This document shows, piece after piece, positions 24,962 through 34,262 of a stretch of 45,195 nucleotides of DNA; within the stretch, counting starts at the first letter, position 1; each line of letters opens with the position of its first letter. A program made the position numbers and the translations under genes. A model generated the notes under the pieces. The model made no database searches. It saw only the letters and a list, made by a program, of their open reading frames with translations, and had not been told where the DNA came from. Source of the DNA: an uncultured Paenibacillaceae bacterium (lineage in GTDB: Bacteria > Bacillota > Bacilli > Aneurinibacillales > Aneurinibacillaceae); the NCBI GenBank assembly GCA_946478845.1, contig CAMLDI010000022.1, positions 1 to 45,195 of the forward strand, written 5' to 3'.

Positions 24962-25798
24962 ATGTGTCCGAATCATTTTGAGCCATCGGTTTATATAATA
25001 TCTGATTCAGTAGGCGAAACAGCGGAGTTTGTGGTGAAGGCAGCAACAAGCCAGTTTGTTAACCAGCATATGGAAGTCCGAAAATTTCCCTATATTGAAG
25101 ATACAGATACCTTAGAGGAAGTCATTATTGCTGCCCGGGAAGTAAAGGCAATGATTGTATATACCCTGGTGATTCCATCGTTAAAAGAATATATACAACG
25201 AAGAACAAAAGAAGAGAATGTAATTGCCGTTGATATTTTAAGTGCCATTGTGAATTCCATAAGCAATTATATTAATGAACCTCCTAGCAATAAATCCGGA
25301 TTGGTTCGTAAAATGGATGATGAGTATTTTCGTAAAGTGGAAGCTATTGAGTTTGCCGTTAAATATGATGATGGCCGTGATCCACGGGGGTTATTACGGG
25401 CTGATGTGGTATTAATTGGGGTGTCCCGCACGTCTAAAACCCCTTTGTCTATGTATTTAGCCAATAAACGTTTTAAAGTTGCCAATGTTCCCCTTGTTCC
25501 AGAAGTGGATCCTCCAGAAGAATTATATTTAATTCCACGCCAGAAATGTATTGGCCTTACCATCCATCCTGAACAATTAAATATAATTCGAACAGAGAGA
25601 TTAAGGGCACTTGGCCTTACATCTCAGGCGAATTATGCAAGTATGGAGCGCATTCTAGCTGAGTTAGATTTTGCGGAAAGAGTCATGAAAAAAGTTGGTT
25701 GTCCTGTCATTAACGTCTCTAATAAAGCCGTTGAAGAAACAGCGAATAAAATTATTGAGATTATTAGACGGGGGGAGATTAACTCTCATGGTAAATAA
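24962..25798 (+). CDS. yqfL: Pyruvate, phosphate dikinase regulatory protein
   Basis: This 278-residue DUF299/PDRP protein is a bifunctional enzyme that uses ADP to phosphorylate the active-site threonine of PPDK (inactivating it) and Pi to remove the phosphate. The N-terminus VYIISDSVGETAEFVVKAA and the P-loop GVSRTSKT (residues 153-160) are diagnostic. Its target, PPDK, is encoded directly downstream with an 11-base overlap. In B. subtilis the homologue YqfL has no PPDK partner and influences CcpN-dependent repression; here all three genes are adjacent. AAAGGAGGG precedes the ATG. Confidence 0.95.
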   Translation: MCPNHFEPSVYIISDSVGETAEFVVKAATSQFVNQHMEVRKFPYIEDTDTLEEVIIAAREVKAMIVYTLVIPSLKEYIQRRTKEENVIAVDILSAIVNSISNYINEPPSNKSGLVRKMDDEYFRKVEAIEFAVKYDDGRDPRGLLRADVVLIGVSRTSKTPLSMYLANKRFKVANVPLVPEVDPPEELYLIPRQKCIGLTIHPEQLNIIRTERLRALGLTSQANYASMERILAELDFAERVMKKVGCPVINVSNKAVEETANKIIEIIRRGEINSHGK

Positions 25799-28427
25799 GA
25801 TGATTTATCTGTTCGACGAAGGAAAAGCCGAATGGAAAGACATCTTGGGTGGGAAGGGAGCGAATCTGGCGGAGATGACTCGCATTGGTCTTCCCGTTCC
25901 TCCTGGTTTTACAATTACGACGGATGCATGTAATGAATATTACATGAATAGCGAAGAATTATCGGAAGAAATGAAAGGCCAAATTCGTGATGCTTTAAAA
26001 AAGTTAGAAAAGAAAACAGGTAAAATATTAGGCGATAAACAAAGGCCTTTGCTTGTTTCGGTACGGAGTGGTGCTGCTTATTCCATGCCAGGGATGATGG
26101 ATACCATTTTAAATTTAGGGATGACTAATGATACCCTTTCTGGATTAGCAGCATTAACTGGAGACGAGCGATTGGCATATGATTGTTATCGCCGTTTTAT
26201 TCAAATGTATGCGAATGTGGTTATAGGCATAGATTGGTATCACTTTGAAAATATTCTTGAGAAAAAAATGAAGGAACAAGGAATAAGGGAAGAAAATCAA
26301 TTTACTGCTGCCGATTGGAAAGGGATTGTTACTCAATATAAAGAATTGATTTTAAAACTTACAAAACAGCCTTTTCCCCTGGATCCCATGGAACAATTAG
26401 AAGAAGCCATCAAAGCGGTTTTTCGTTCCTGGAACAATCAGCGTGCGAAAATTTATCGGAAAATTCATAATATTCCCCATGAGCTAGGGACGGCAGTAAA
26501 TGTACAAATGATGGTTTTTGGCAATTGGGGTGAGAACTCAGGTACAGGAGTTGCATTTACCAGGAATCCGTCTACCGGAGAAAAAGAAATCTTTGGGGAG
26601 TTTTTACTTGATGCCCAGGGCGAGGATGTCGTTGCAGGAATTAGAACGCCAAAACCGATTTCTATTTTGCAAGAGAAGATGTTCCATGTGTACCAGGAAT
26701 TTAGTAACATGTCTACCTTATTAGAAATTCACTATCGGGATATGCAAGATATTGAATTTACTATAGAAAAGGGAAAACTATTTCTTTTACAAACCCGTAT
26801 AGGAAAACGAACGGCTCAGGCCGCTGTCAAAATTGCTGTTGACCTGGTGCAGGAAGGGGTTATTTCCAAAGAAGAAGCTCTTTTACGAATCCAACCAGAT
26901 CAATTAAACAAACTTCTCCATCGCAGCATTGATCAAAAATTAAAAGAAAATGTCATTGGGAAAGGCCTGCCTGCATCACCGGGAGCGGCTTTAGGAAAAA
27001 TTATTTTTGATGCGGACCGTGCAGAGCAATTATCTTCCCTGGGAGAGAAAATACTGCTAATTCGTCCGGAAACGACCCCTGAAGATATTCATGGGATTCT
27101 TGCTTCTCAAGGGATTATCACTAGCCGGGGAGGCATGACCAGCCATGCGGCAGTGGTTGCCCGGGGATTAGGAAAAGCGTGTATTTGTGGTTGTGAAGAT
27201 ATGAGGATTGATCTTAAGAAAAAAACCATGGAGTTAATGGGGATGATATTTAAAGAAGGGGATCTCCTTTCCATGGATGGAGGTACCGGGGAAATTATGA
27301 TGGGAGAAGTGAAGTTGAAAGAGCCAGAACTTTCCCAGGAATTTCTCTTATTATTACAATGGGCTGATAAAGTACGAAAAATGGGGGTCAGGGCCAATGC
27401 AGATACCCCTAAAGATGCAGTCAAAGCCAGAGAATTAGGAGCTGAGGGAATCGGATTATGCCGTACTGAGCATATGTTTCTAGATTCGGAAAGGGTGCCC
27501 ATTGTACAGGAAATGATTCTTGCTGATACTCGGGAAGAACGGTTAATGGCTTTACAACGGTTGCTTCCTTATCAAAAAAATGATTTTATTGAAATATTTA
27601 AAGCCATGGAAGGGCTACCTGTTACCATTCGCCTCCTTGATCCACCTCTCCATGAGTTTTTGCCCGATTTAGAAGATCTCCTTGTGGAAGTGACCAAATT
27701 ACAGGGTGATCCTGATTGCGATAAAAGGGAACGGTATGAAAAAGAGCAACTCTTACGGAAGGTCCGCCGCTTAAAAGAACATAACCCTATGTTAGGATTA
27801 AGAGGTTGTAGGTTAGGGATTCTTTATCCTGAAATTTACGATATGCAAATTGAAGCCATCATGGGCGCTGTAAAAACATTAGAAAAAATGGGCAAGGTTA
27901 TTTTTCCTGAAATCATGATTCCTTTAGTGGGCCATGACACAGAATTAGAGGCGATAAAAAAAAGAGTGATACAAATTGCTTCAAAATATGATGTGCAGAT
28001 TCCCATTGGCACCATGATTGAAGTTCCCAGGGCGGCATTGACAGCTCACCAGATTGCTAAGGAGGCCCATTTCTTTTCTTTTGGCACCAACGATTTAACA
28101 CAAACCACCCTTGGTTTTAGCAGGGATGATGCAGAGACGAAATTTATGCATGGGTATTTGGAGCAAAAGATAATTCAAGAAAACCCCTTTGTCACTTTGG
28201 ATGTGGAGGGTGTTGGCAAATTAATTAAAATGGCAGTGACTCTGGGGAAACAATCTAATCCACAATTAAAAATTGGAATTTGTGGAGAACATGGGGGAGA
28301 TAAAAAATCCATTCTTTTCTGTTCCCAGGTGGGGATTGACTATCTATCCTGTTCACCATACCGGGTTCCTTTAGCTCGATTGGCAGCCGCCCAGGCCGCT
28401 GTAATCAACAAAGACCAATCAAAATAA
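25788..28427 (+). CDS. ppdK: Pyruvate, phosphate dikinase
   Basis: This 879-residue enzyme interconverts pyruvate + ATP + Pi and PEP + AMP + PPi. Domains in order are an N-terminal nucleotide-grasp region (GGKGANLAEMTRIGLPVPPGF; VSVRSGAAYSMPGMMDTILN), a central swivelling phosphohistidine domain with GGMTSHAAVVARG (catalytic His453, regulated Thr451), and a C-terminal PEP/pyruvate barrel with GICGEHGGD (Cys832). ATG 25788 follows GGGGGAG and overlaps yqfL by 11 bases; ATG 25800 is an alternative. Control is expected through CcpN at transcription and through YqfL on Thr451. In this context the enzyme could run in the PEP-forming, gluconeogenic direction. Confidence 0.97.
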   Translation: MVNKMIYLFDEGKAEWKDILGGKGANLAEMTRIGLPVPPGFTITTDACNEYYMNSEELSEEMKGQIRDALKKLEKKTGKILGDKQRPLLVSVRSGAAYSMPGMMDTILNLGMTNDTLSGLAALTGDERLAYDCYRRFIQMYANVVIGIDWYHFENILEKKMKEQGIREENQFTAADWKGIVTQYKELILKLTKQPFPLDPMEQLEEAIKAVFRSWNNQRAKIYRKIHNIPHELGTAVNVQMMVFGNWGENSGTGVAFTRNPSTGEKEIFGEFLLDAQGEDVVAGIRTPKPISILQEKMFHVYQEFSNMSTLLEIHYRDMQDIEFTIEKGKLFLLQTRIGKRTAQAAVKIAVDLVQEGVISKEEALLRIQPDQLNKLLHRSIDQKLKENVIGKGLPASPGAALGKIIFDADRAEQLSSLGEKILLIRPETTPEDIHGILASQGIITSRGGMTSHAAVVARGLGKACICGCEDMRIDLKKKTMELMGMIFKEGDLLSMDGGTGEIMMGEVKLKEPELSQEFLLLLQWADKVRKMGVRANADTPKDAVKARELGAEGIGLCRTEHMFLDSERVPIVQEMILADTREERLMALQRLLPYQKNDFIEIFKAMEGLPVTIRLLDPPLHEFLPDLEDLLVEVTKLQGDPDCDKRERYEKEQLLRKVRRLKEHNPMLGLRGCRLGILYPEIYDMQIEAIMGAVKTLEKMGKVIFPEIMIPLVGHDTELEAIKKRVIQIASKYDVQIPIGTMIEVPRAALTAHQIAKEAHFFSFGTNDLTQTTLGFSRDDAETKFMHGYLEQKIIQENPFVTLDVEGVGKLIKMAVTLGKQSNPQLKIGICGEHGGDKKSILFCSQVGIDYLSCSPYRVPLARLAAAQAAVINKDQSK

Positions 28428-28447
28428 GGATTATAGCGATTAAAGTA

Positions 28448-28493
28448 AGGGTATTGTCTTTTAGTATTTTTAAGAGACAGTACCCTATTTTTA
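28448..28493 (+). terminator. Terminator after ppdK
   Basis: An imperfect 15-bp stem (AGGGTATTGTCTTTT with AAGAGACAGTACCCT, few mismatches) is followed by ATTTTTATT. It lies 21 bases past the stop. Beyond it, 28494-28621 is A/T-rich with a promoter-like TTGATA (28546), 17-base spacer and GATAAA (28569). Confidence 0.75.
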
Positions 28494-28621
28494 TTAGATT
28501 TTTTCGATAAACCCATATTTTAGTACAATAAAAATATTACATAATTTGATAAAGATTTATTGTAAAACGATAAAACGCGTGTTAAGATCATATTGACAAA
28601 AAAATAAGTGAGGTGTTTTTT

Positions 28622-28932
28622 ATGAAACATGGTTCAACACTCTTTTTAAACTTTTAAGCTATATTGACCAGAACCAAGCCTTCTCGGAATTATCTGTTAG
28701 AGCTTTGAAGTATATAAAATACTGTGCAATCACCATCATTACCTTGATTGTAGTAGGAATAATATCTGGAATTATATTGTTTGCAGGTAAAGGTGAAGAC
28801 ATAAGAGGTTTTATAAGCTTGGGATTAATTCTCACTTTTGCTTCAATGGTGATTGCAGTCTTTGCTGCTGTTCTTCAGAGACTTTTTAAAAAATGCCATT
28901 GATATAAAATCAGATAATGATTTAACGATATG
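28622..28932 (+). pseudogene. DUF2975 membrane protein pseudogene (internal deletion and frameshift)
   Basis: ATG 28622, after a GTGAGGTG ribosome binding site, encodes KHGSTLFL, the normal start of a DUF2975 protein. The frame then stops. Another frame continues as KLLSYIDQNQAFSELSVRAL, then KYIKYCAITIITLIVVGIIS and a second membrane segment, the C-terminal half of the same family. About 60 residues are missing at the joint, where TTTAAA could have served as microhomology. At the end an A6 run near 28890 causes a second frameshift, after which the other frame reads AIDIKSDNDLTI before TGA at 28930. YoaS-type DUF2975 proteins are normally paired with a YozG-type HTH protein, whose remnant follows. 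Confidence 0.75.
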
Positions 28933-28943
28933 AGGTGAGTCAC

Positions 28944-29078
28944 ATGGGAATTATAATCAATCTTGATGTGATGCTGGCTAAAAGGAAAATGAGCGTTACA
29001 GAACTTTCGAAGAGGGTTGGAATAACAATGGCTAATCTCTCTATATTGAAGAACGAAAAAGCAAAAGCCATTAGATAA
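28944..29078 (+). pseudogene. Truncated YozG-type HTH regulator
   Basis: ATG 28944 with AGGTGAG upstream encodes 44 residues. It opens IIINLDVMLAKRKMSVTELS and continues KRVGITMANLSILK, the first part of the small Xre-like HTH proteins that accompany DUF2975. Normal members run to about 65-85 residues, with a dimerisation segment after the KAKAIR motif. Here TAA follows immediately. A short functional form cannot be excluded, but loss of the C-terminus next to a broken partner gene suggests a decaying pair. Confidence 0.65.
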
Positions 29079-29105
29079 AGATTATATTTTTGTGAGGTTA
29101 TATTT

Positions 29106-30167
29106 ATGTATGATATTGTAATAGTAGGGTCAGGTCCTGCAGGGTCTACCCTTGCACGATTAATTGGTGACAAATATAAGGTTTTATTAATAGATAAACG
29201 GGACCTGGAAAACGAGAATCCAAAAAACATTGCAAATAAATGCTGCGGAGGATTACTAGCCCCTGATGCTCAGAAAATGATTGCAAAGTTGGGTTTAGGG
29301 ATACCTAAAGATATTCTAGTTAATCCGCAGCTTTTTGCAGTAAGAGCCATTGATCTAACTAATAATCTAGAAAGGCTATACCAGAAATTCTATTTTAATA
29401 TGGATAGGAATAAATTTGATCGATGGCTAGTTTCTATACTTCCAACTAGAGTTGATAAAAAGTTTAACTCATTTTTCAAAAACTTTGCTGAAATACCAGG
29501 TGGATATGAAATTAGATATATTAATAATGGACAAGAGGTATCTGCAAAGACAAGAATTATCGTAGGTGCTGATGGTGCTTTTTCTAGGATAAGGAAGTCT
29601 ATTAGTAAAGATACAAATATTCCCGAAAAGTACATCTCAATTCAGGAATGGTTTGAAAGTACAGATAATATGCCCTATTTCACAGCAATTTTTGATGAAG
29701 AAATAAGTGATTACTACTCCTGGGTTATACCAAAGGACAATTATTTATTAGTAGGGGCAGCCCTTAGACCTAGAGAGAATACGAGGGATAAGTATAATTT
29801 ATTAAAAACAAAACTAACACAGCTAGGTTTTATTTTTAATAACAAACTAAAAACAGAAGGGGCATATATTTATAGGCCTAGGAAGGTATCGCAGCTCTGT
29901 GTGGGAAGGGATGGTATAGCCCTGGTCGGTGAAGCAGCAGGAGCGATTAGTCCTAGCTCTGCAGAAGGAATCAGCTATTCACTAAAAAGTTCTTTATACT
30001 TAGCCCAGAGTCTTGAAGAGGGAATAGATGGATTTTTAGTTAGATATAATCAGAGGATAAAGGATATCAGGTTAAATTTACTCATTAAAAATTTAAAATC
30101 CCCAGCTATGTATAATCCATTTCTTAGACAGTTAGCAATGAAATCAGGTCTGCAAAGTATTAAATAG
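29106..30167 (+). CDS. FAD-dependent oxidoreductase, geranylgeranyl-reductase family
   Basis: This 353-residue flavoprotein of the GG-reductase/UbiH-like type has an N-terminal FAD-binding DIVIVGSGPAGSTLARLIG, a cysteine pair NKCCGGLLAPDAQ, the central VGADGAFSRIRKSIS, and the FAD-ribityl segment ALVGEAAGAISPSSAEGISYS. The family reduces isoprenoid double bonds or oxidises lipid-like substrates. The substrate here is unknown and no isoprenoid genes lie nearby. The gene is more A/T-rich than its neighbours and sits in an accessory patch with gene remnants, which suggests acquisition by transfer. GTGAGGTT upstream is a modest ribosome binding site. Confidence 0.82.
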   Translation: MYDIVIVGSGPAGSTLARLIGDKYKVLLIDKRDLENENPKNIANKCCGGLLAPDAQKMIAKLGLGIPKDILVNPQLFAVRAIDLTNNLERLYQKFYFNMDRNKFDRWLVSILPTRVDKKFNSFFKNFAEIPGGYEIRYINNGQEVSAKTRIIVGADGAFSRIRKSISKDTNIPEKYISIQEWFESTDNMPYFTAIFDEEISDYYSWVIPKDNYLLVGAALRPRENTRDKYNLLKTKLTQLGFIFNNKLKTEGAYIYRPRKVSQLCVGRDGIALVGEAAGAISPSSAEGISYSLKSSLYLAQSLEEGIDGFLVRYNQRIKDIRLNLLIKNLKSPAMYNPFLRQLAMKSGLQSIK

Positions 30168-30236
30168 CACCAAAGTAGACAAACAGAAATATAATAGGAT
30201 ATCAAGTGAAATTGAGTGAGGGAAATGGGGGCGAGG

Positions 30237-30764
30237 ATGATAAATTTAGGGGGCTTTAAAGATATTAAACCACCTCCAGATTGTAGTCTTGCCATCTCCG
30301 CTTTTATGGCAGAGAATCCTGGAGTTCCGATTGACGTTCTTTGTATCACACCTTCACCGGATGGGACATTGCCCATCTTTTCTCAACCTTGCCGTTCTAA
30401 TGTTTTATGCTGCATTGAAATTAGCCGTGAACCCATCCTTCGTCCAGACGGAATTCTGGCTCTCCGTATAACTTTTGTTGTGAATGTTCCTTTACATTTA
30501 ATCGTTTTAGGAAAGGGAACGGTTATTTGTGAATTTGATAGCTTTATTAAATTATTTGAACAAGAAACGATTTGTCCCCAGAATGCAACCAACTTTCAAT
30601 GCCGCATTACACAAATTATGTGCCATGCTGTGTTTATGAATGAAGAACAGATTGTGGTTGATGTTTCTATTTGTAAAGAAATAATAGTTATATCTCCTGA
30701 AATTTGCCCACCTATAGGGCAATTTCCACCCCAATGTTGGACTATTTTTCCCCCTATCTCATGA
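30237..30764 (+). CDS. Cysteine-rich hypothetical protein
   Basis: I do not recognise this 175-residue protein. It has 12 cysteines spread over its length (including a Cys-Cys pair near residue 60), no signal peptide, a Pro-rich start (GGFKDIKPPPDC) and end (CPPIGQFPPQCWTIFPP), and two alternating hydrophobic strand-like regions in the middle. The overall style recalls cross-linked spore coat or exosporium proteins, but that is inference only. Start choice is uncertain: ATG 30237 follows GGGGGCGAGG, with ATG 30225 and GTG 30216 as alternatives. Its stop codon lies inside the following terminator hairpin. Confidence 0.65.
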   Translation: MINLGGFKDIKPPPDCSLAISAFMAENPGVPIDVLCITPSPDGTLPIFSQPCRSNVLCCIEISREPILRPDGILALRITFVVNVPLHLIVLGKGTVICEFDSFIKLFEQETICPQNATNFQCRITQIMCHAVFMNEEQIVVDVSICKEIIVISPEICPPIGQFPPQCWTIFPPIS

Positions 30765-30781
30765 GATAGGGGATTTTTTTC
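30751..30781 (+). terminator. Terminator overlapping the stop of the Cys-rich gene
   Basis: A 22-base perfect palindrome at 30751-30772 (CCCCTATCTCA and its complement) is followed by ATTTTTTTC. The stop codon TGA of the preceding gene (30762-30764) forms the loop. Confidence 0.85.
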
Positions 30782-30843
30782 TTTTGGTAAATAAAAAATC
30801 TTCATTTCGACAACCTTTGTAATTGACAAAGCTATTTTTTAGT

Positions 30844-30871
30844 GCAGGAAAAAAAGGATGGGGTGTAGAAT
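30844..30871 (+). promoter_or_regulatory. Possible sigma-H promoter of dnaG-sigA
   Basis: GCAGGAAAA (30844-30852), 12 bases and GTAGAAT (30865-30871) match the sigma-H pattern (RNAGGAWWW, 11-12 bases, RNNGAAT) at every fixed position. A sigma-H promoter is known in the B. subtilis sigA operon, which makes the match plausible. The region 30782-31036 shows no gene. A nearby TTGACA at about 30824 has no convincing -10. Confidence 0.45.
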
Positions 30872-31036
30872 ATATGTTTCATAACGGAATATACCGGAAA
30901 AAGCAATCGGACGACGTTATTCGACAAAAAAAATTCAAAAATAAGAAGGATTTTATGCAATTTTGACGAATAATATTAATCCGGTACAGAAAAATATTCG
31001 GTATAAATGGAATAATAGGAAGTACAGGTGAGTAAA

Positions 31037-32860
31037 ATGGCTGGGCGAATTCCGGAAGAGGTGATTCATCAGGTTCAGGAGAAGACTGATATTCTGGATT
31101 TGATAGGGCAATATGTGCACCTAAAAAAGACGGGGCGAAACTATTTTGGATTATGTCCCTTCCATTCGGAAAAATCACCGTCTTTTGCTGTTCAACCTGA
31201 AAAACGGTTATTTCATTGTTATGGTTGTGGTGAATCCGGAAATGTATTTACCTTTCTAATGAAAATAGAGGGACTGGAGTTTCCCGAAGCTGTTCGGCTG
31301 TTAGCCGGAAAAGTAGGTATAGACATTCCTCAGGATGAAGCAACCAGGGAAATACCACAATTTGCACAGAAAAAAGAAAAAATGGTACAGGCCCATGAAT
31401 TAGCATCTAAACTCTATCATCATGTTCTCTTGCATACAGATGCTAGCGTGGACGCTCAACAGTATCTGGAAAGTCGGCAAATCCAACCTGAAACCATTGA
31501 GACATTTGGATTAGGGTATAGTCCCGACCGTTGGGATTTCCTTGCTACTTTTCTGGAAAAACGAGGTTTTTCACTTTCTTTCCTGGAGGAGGCTGGTTTA
31601 TTAAGTTGTAATGAATCTAAGGGAAGATTTTATGATAAATTTCGCGGGAGAATCATGTTTCCCATACATGACTCTCAGGGGAATACCGTTGCTTTTGGAG
31701 GAAGAGTACTTGGAGAAGGAACTCCTAAATATTTAAATAGCTCCGAAACCCCCATATTCAGTAAAAGCAGATTGTTATTTAATTTACATCGAGCGCGTAC
31801 CCATATTAGGAAGGCAAGGGAAGCCATTTTATTTGAAGGGTATGTTGATGTAATATCTGCATGGCAAGTAGGCATTTTAAATGGAATTGCATCTCTAGGA
31901 ACAGCCCTCACAGATGAGCAGGCAAAGATGATTCGCAGAAATGCTGAATCTGTCATTGTTTGTTATGATTCCGACAATGCGGGAATGGAAGCTGCTTTTA
32001 AAGGAGCTAAGCTTCTTTCAGACACTGGTTGTATGGTAAAAGTGGCACAGATGCCCGGGGGGATGGATCCCGATGAATATATTCGCCGTTATGGCGGCGA
32101 GTTGTTTAAGAAGGATATCCTATCTGGCGCTATTTCCATGACGGCTTTTCGTCTTCAAATGATAAAAACAAGATATCAGATGAATGATGAAGGACAACGA
32201 TTGCGCTATATTCATGAAGCATTAGGGGAAATTACCCAGCTTCGCAGCGCCATCGAAAGAGACCATTATTTAAGGCAACTGGCTGAAGAATTCCATTTAT
32301 CTCTGGATGCATTGAAGCAGGAATTGTATAAAGTAAATAAATTGCAAAAAAAAGCAATGGATAGGGATAATCTGTCAGAGAGATGGAATAATAGTATAGA
32401 TAATAGCAGACATATGACTGTAAAACCGTTACTTCCAGCCTATATAAATGCGGAGAAATTTCTCCTTTCCTTAATGATGCAAAGTGTGGAGATTACGGAT
32501 CTTGTTCGGGAAAGAATTGGAGCGGATTTTATTAAGGAAGAACACGCTGCTTTGGCCGCCCACCTTTATGGGTATTATGAAGCCGGATATGAACCGGATG
32601 TAGCGAAGTTTGTTTCTTACTTGCAAGATTCTGCTTTAATGGAACAAGCGACGAAACTGGCCATGATTCCTATTGATGTTCAGACAACATCACAAAAGGA
32701 AATTGAGGATTATATACATCAAATTCATGCTTATCCAATAAGGTTGCAAATAGAAACCTTAGAGCAAGAAAAAAAGAAACAAGAAAAGCTGGGAAATAGC
32801 CTGGATGCCGCGCGAATCGGTATGGAGATTTTACAGCTTCAGAAAAATCTGAAAAAATGA
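31037..32860 (+). CDS. dnaG: DNA primase
   Basis: This 607-residue primase makes RNA primers at the replication fork. The zinc-binding domain is CPFH(x17)CYGC (Cys40, His43, Cys61, Cys64). The TOPRIM core contains [17 protein letters not shown] and [17 protein letters not shown]-terminal helicase-interaction domain follows. ATG 31037, five bases after AGGTGA, gives the conserved start ([12 protein letters not shown]); GTG 31028 is possible. It is followed by sigA after 31 bases, the classic macromolecular-synthesis operon order. Confidence 0.97.
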   Translation: MAGRIPEEVIHQVQEKTDILDLIGQYVHLKKTGRNYFGLCPFHSEKSPSFAVQPEKRLFHCYGCGESGNVFTFLMKIEGLEFPEAVRLLAGKVGIDIPQDEATREIPQFAQKKEKMVQAHELASKLYHHVLLHTDASVDAQQYLESRQIQPETIETFGLGYSPDRWDFLATFLEKRGFSLSFLEEAGLLSCNESKGRFYDKFRGRIMFPIHDSQGNTVAFGGRVLGEGTPKYLNSSETPIFSKSRLLFNLHRARTHIRKAREAILFEGYVDVISAWQVGILNGIASLGTALTDEQAKMIRRNAESVIVCYDSDNAGMEAAFKGAKLLSDTGCMVKVAQMPGGMDPDEYIRRYGGELFKKDILSGAISMTAFRLQMIKTRYQMNDEGQRLRYIHEALGEITQLRSAIERDHYLRQLAEEFHLSLDALKQELYKVNKLQKKAMDRDNLSERWNNSIDNSRHMTVKPLLPAYINAEKFLLSLMMQSVEITDLVRERIGADFIKEEHAALAAHLYGYYEAGYEPDVAKFVSYLQDSALMEQATKLAMIPIDVQTTSQKEIEDYIHQIHAYPIRLQIETLEQEKKKQEKLGNSLDAARIGMEILQLQKNLKK

Positions 32861-32891
32861 ATCTCGGAGCCCGTGGGAAGGAGGGAATACC

Positions 32892-34019
32892 ATGACGAAA
32901 AGAATAGAAAGCAAACCCGATAATGAATTGACCCTGGATCAGGTGAAAGAGCAACTGGTGGAACAAGGGAAGAAAAGGGGAGCTCTCTCTTATAAGGAAA
33001 TCATGGAACGTCTGTCTACCTTTGATCAAGATCCAGATCAAATTGATGAATTTTTTGAGTATCTTGGCGATCAAGGGGTAGAAGTCCTCAATGAGGTGGA
33101 GGATGAGGATGAAGACGATATTATACCTCAGGATCTAGAAGATGAGAGTGAGGAATTTAATTTAGATGATTTATCTGTTCCTCCTGGAGTGAAAATCAAT
33201 GATCCTGTTCGGATGTATTTAAAAGAAATTGGCCGTGTCCCTCTCTTGTCCGCTGAAGAAGAGATTGAATTGGCGATACGTATTGAAAAAGGGGATGAAG
33301 AGGCAAAACGGCGTTTAGCTGAGGCCAACCTGCGCCTAGTTGTAAGTATTGCCAAGAGATATGTAGGCCGTGGTATGTTATTCCTTGATCTCATCCAGGA
33401 AGGCAATATGGGTCTTATTAAAGCCGTTGAAAAGTTCGATTTCCGCAAAGGATTTAAATTTAGTACTTATGCAACCTGGTGGATTCGTCAGGCAATCACC
33501 CGGGCCATTGCAGACCAGGCACGAACGATTCGTATTCCAGTTCATATGGTAGAAACCATTAATAAACTCATCCGGGTTTCTCGCCAATTATTGCAGGAAC
33601 TGGGCCGTGAGCCAATCCCTGAGGAAATTGCAGAGAAAATGGATTTAACTCCTGAAAAAGTCCGTGAGATTATGAAAATTGCCCAGGAACCTGTTTCATT
33701 GGAAACCCCCATTGGAGAAGAAGATGATTCCCATCTTGGCGATTTTATTGAAGATCAGGATGCGCTGGCACCATCAGATGCAGCGGCTTACGAACTTCTG
33801 AAAGAGCAATTGGAAGATGTTTTAGATACTCTGACAGAACGGGAAGAAAATGTTCTCCGTCTTCGTTTCGGTTTAGATGATGGACGTACCCGCACTCTTG
33901 AAGAAGTAGGGAAAGTCTTTGGTGTTACCCGTGAACGGATTCGCCAAATTGAAGCGAAAGCTCTTCGTAAACTTCGTCATCCTAGCCGCAGTAAACGATT
34001 AAAAGATTTTCTTGAATAG
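32892..34019 (+). CDS. sigA: RNA polymerase primary sigma factor SigA (RpoD)
   Basis: This 375-residue housekeeping sigma factor has N-terminal region 1.1 with an acidic stretch ([18 protein letters not shown]), region 1.2 ([17 protein letters not shown]), region 2 ([40 protein letters not shown]), region 3, and region 4.2 HTH ([20 protein letters not shown]). Length matches the roughly 371 residues of B. subtilis SigA. GGAGGG lies before ATG 32892. Confidence 0.98.
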   Translation: MTKRIESKPDNELTLDQVKEQLVEQGKKRGALSYKEIMERLSTFDQDPDQIDEFFEYLGDQGVEVLNEVEDEDEDDIIPQDLEDESEEFNLDDLSVPPGVKINDPVRMYLKEIGRVPLLSAEEEIELAIRIEKGDEEAKRRLAEANLRLVVSIAKRYVGRGMLFLDLIQEGNMGLIKAVEKFDFRKGFKFSTYATWWIRQAITRAIADQARTIRIPVHMVETINKLIRVSRQLLQELGREPIPEEIAEKMDLTPEKVREIMKIAQEPVSLETPIGEEDDSHLGDFIEDQDALAPSDAAAYELLKEQLEDVLDTLTEREENVLRLRFGLDDGRTRTLEEVGKVFGVTRERIRQIEAKALRKLRHPSRSKRLKDFLE

Positions 34020-34050
34020 GTAAAAAAGAGTATTACCTTTTCTTGTTTTT
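34018..34050 (+). terminator. Terminator overlapping the sigA stop
   Basis: A 6-bp stem (AGGTAA with TTACCT, 9-base loop) begins within the stop codon and is followed by TTTCTTGTTTTT. The stem is weak but well placed. Confidence 0.5.
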
Positions 34051-34110
34051 CATTTTATAGGTTTTAAGAAGATAATGCAAATGACCAATTCTTTAAAAAA
34101 ATGTCAATCC

Positions 34111-34136
34111 GACAAATGTTGGGTTGTCTTTTTTTT
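34111..34136 (+). terminator. Second terminator downstream of sigA
   Basis: GACAA pairs with TTGTC across 8 bases, followed by eight T residues. Together with the hairpin at 34018 it forms a tandem stop. Between here and 34262, AATAATCAC and GTGAATTATT form an imperfect inverted repeat near 34170-34195 that could be an operator for the next gene. Confidence 0.65.
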
Positions 34137-34262
34137 GTTTATTGCCTGAAAAAGTAAAATATAAAAGAATAATCACGAATACATTGTGAATTATTAGATA
34201 AATTTTTGCAAATAACATCCGTCCTCATTTTTACTTTTAATATGGAGGAGGAGAAAAAAAGA

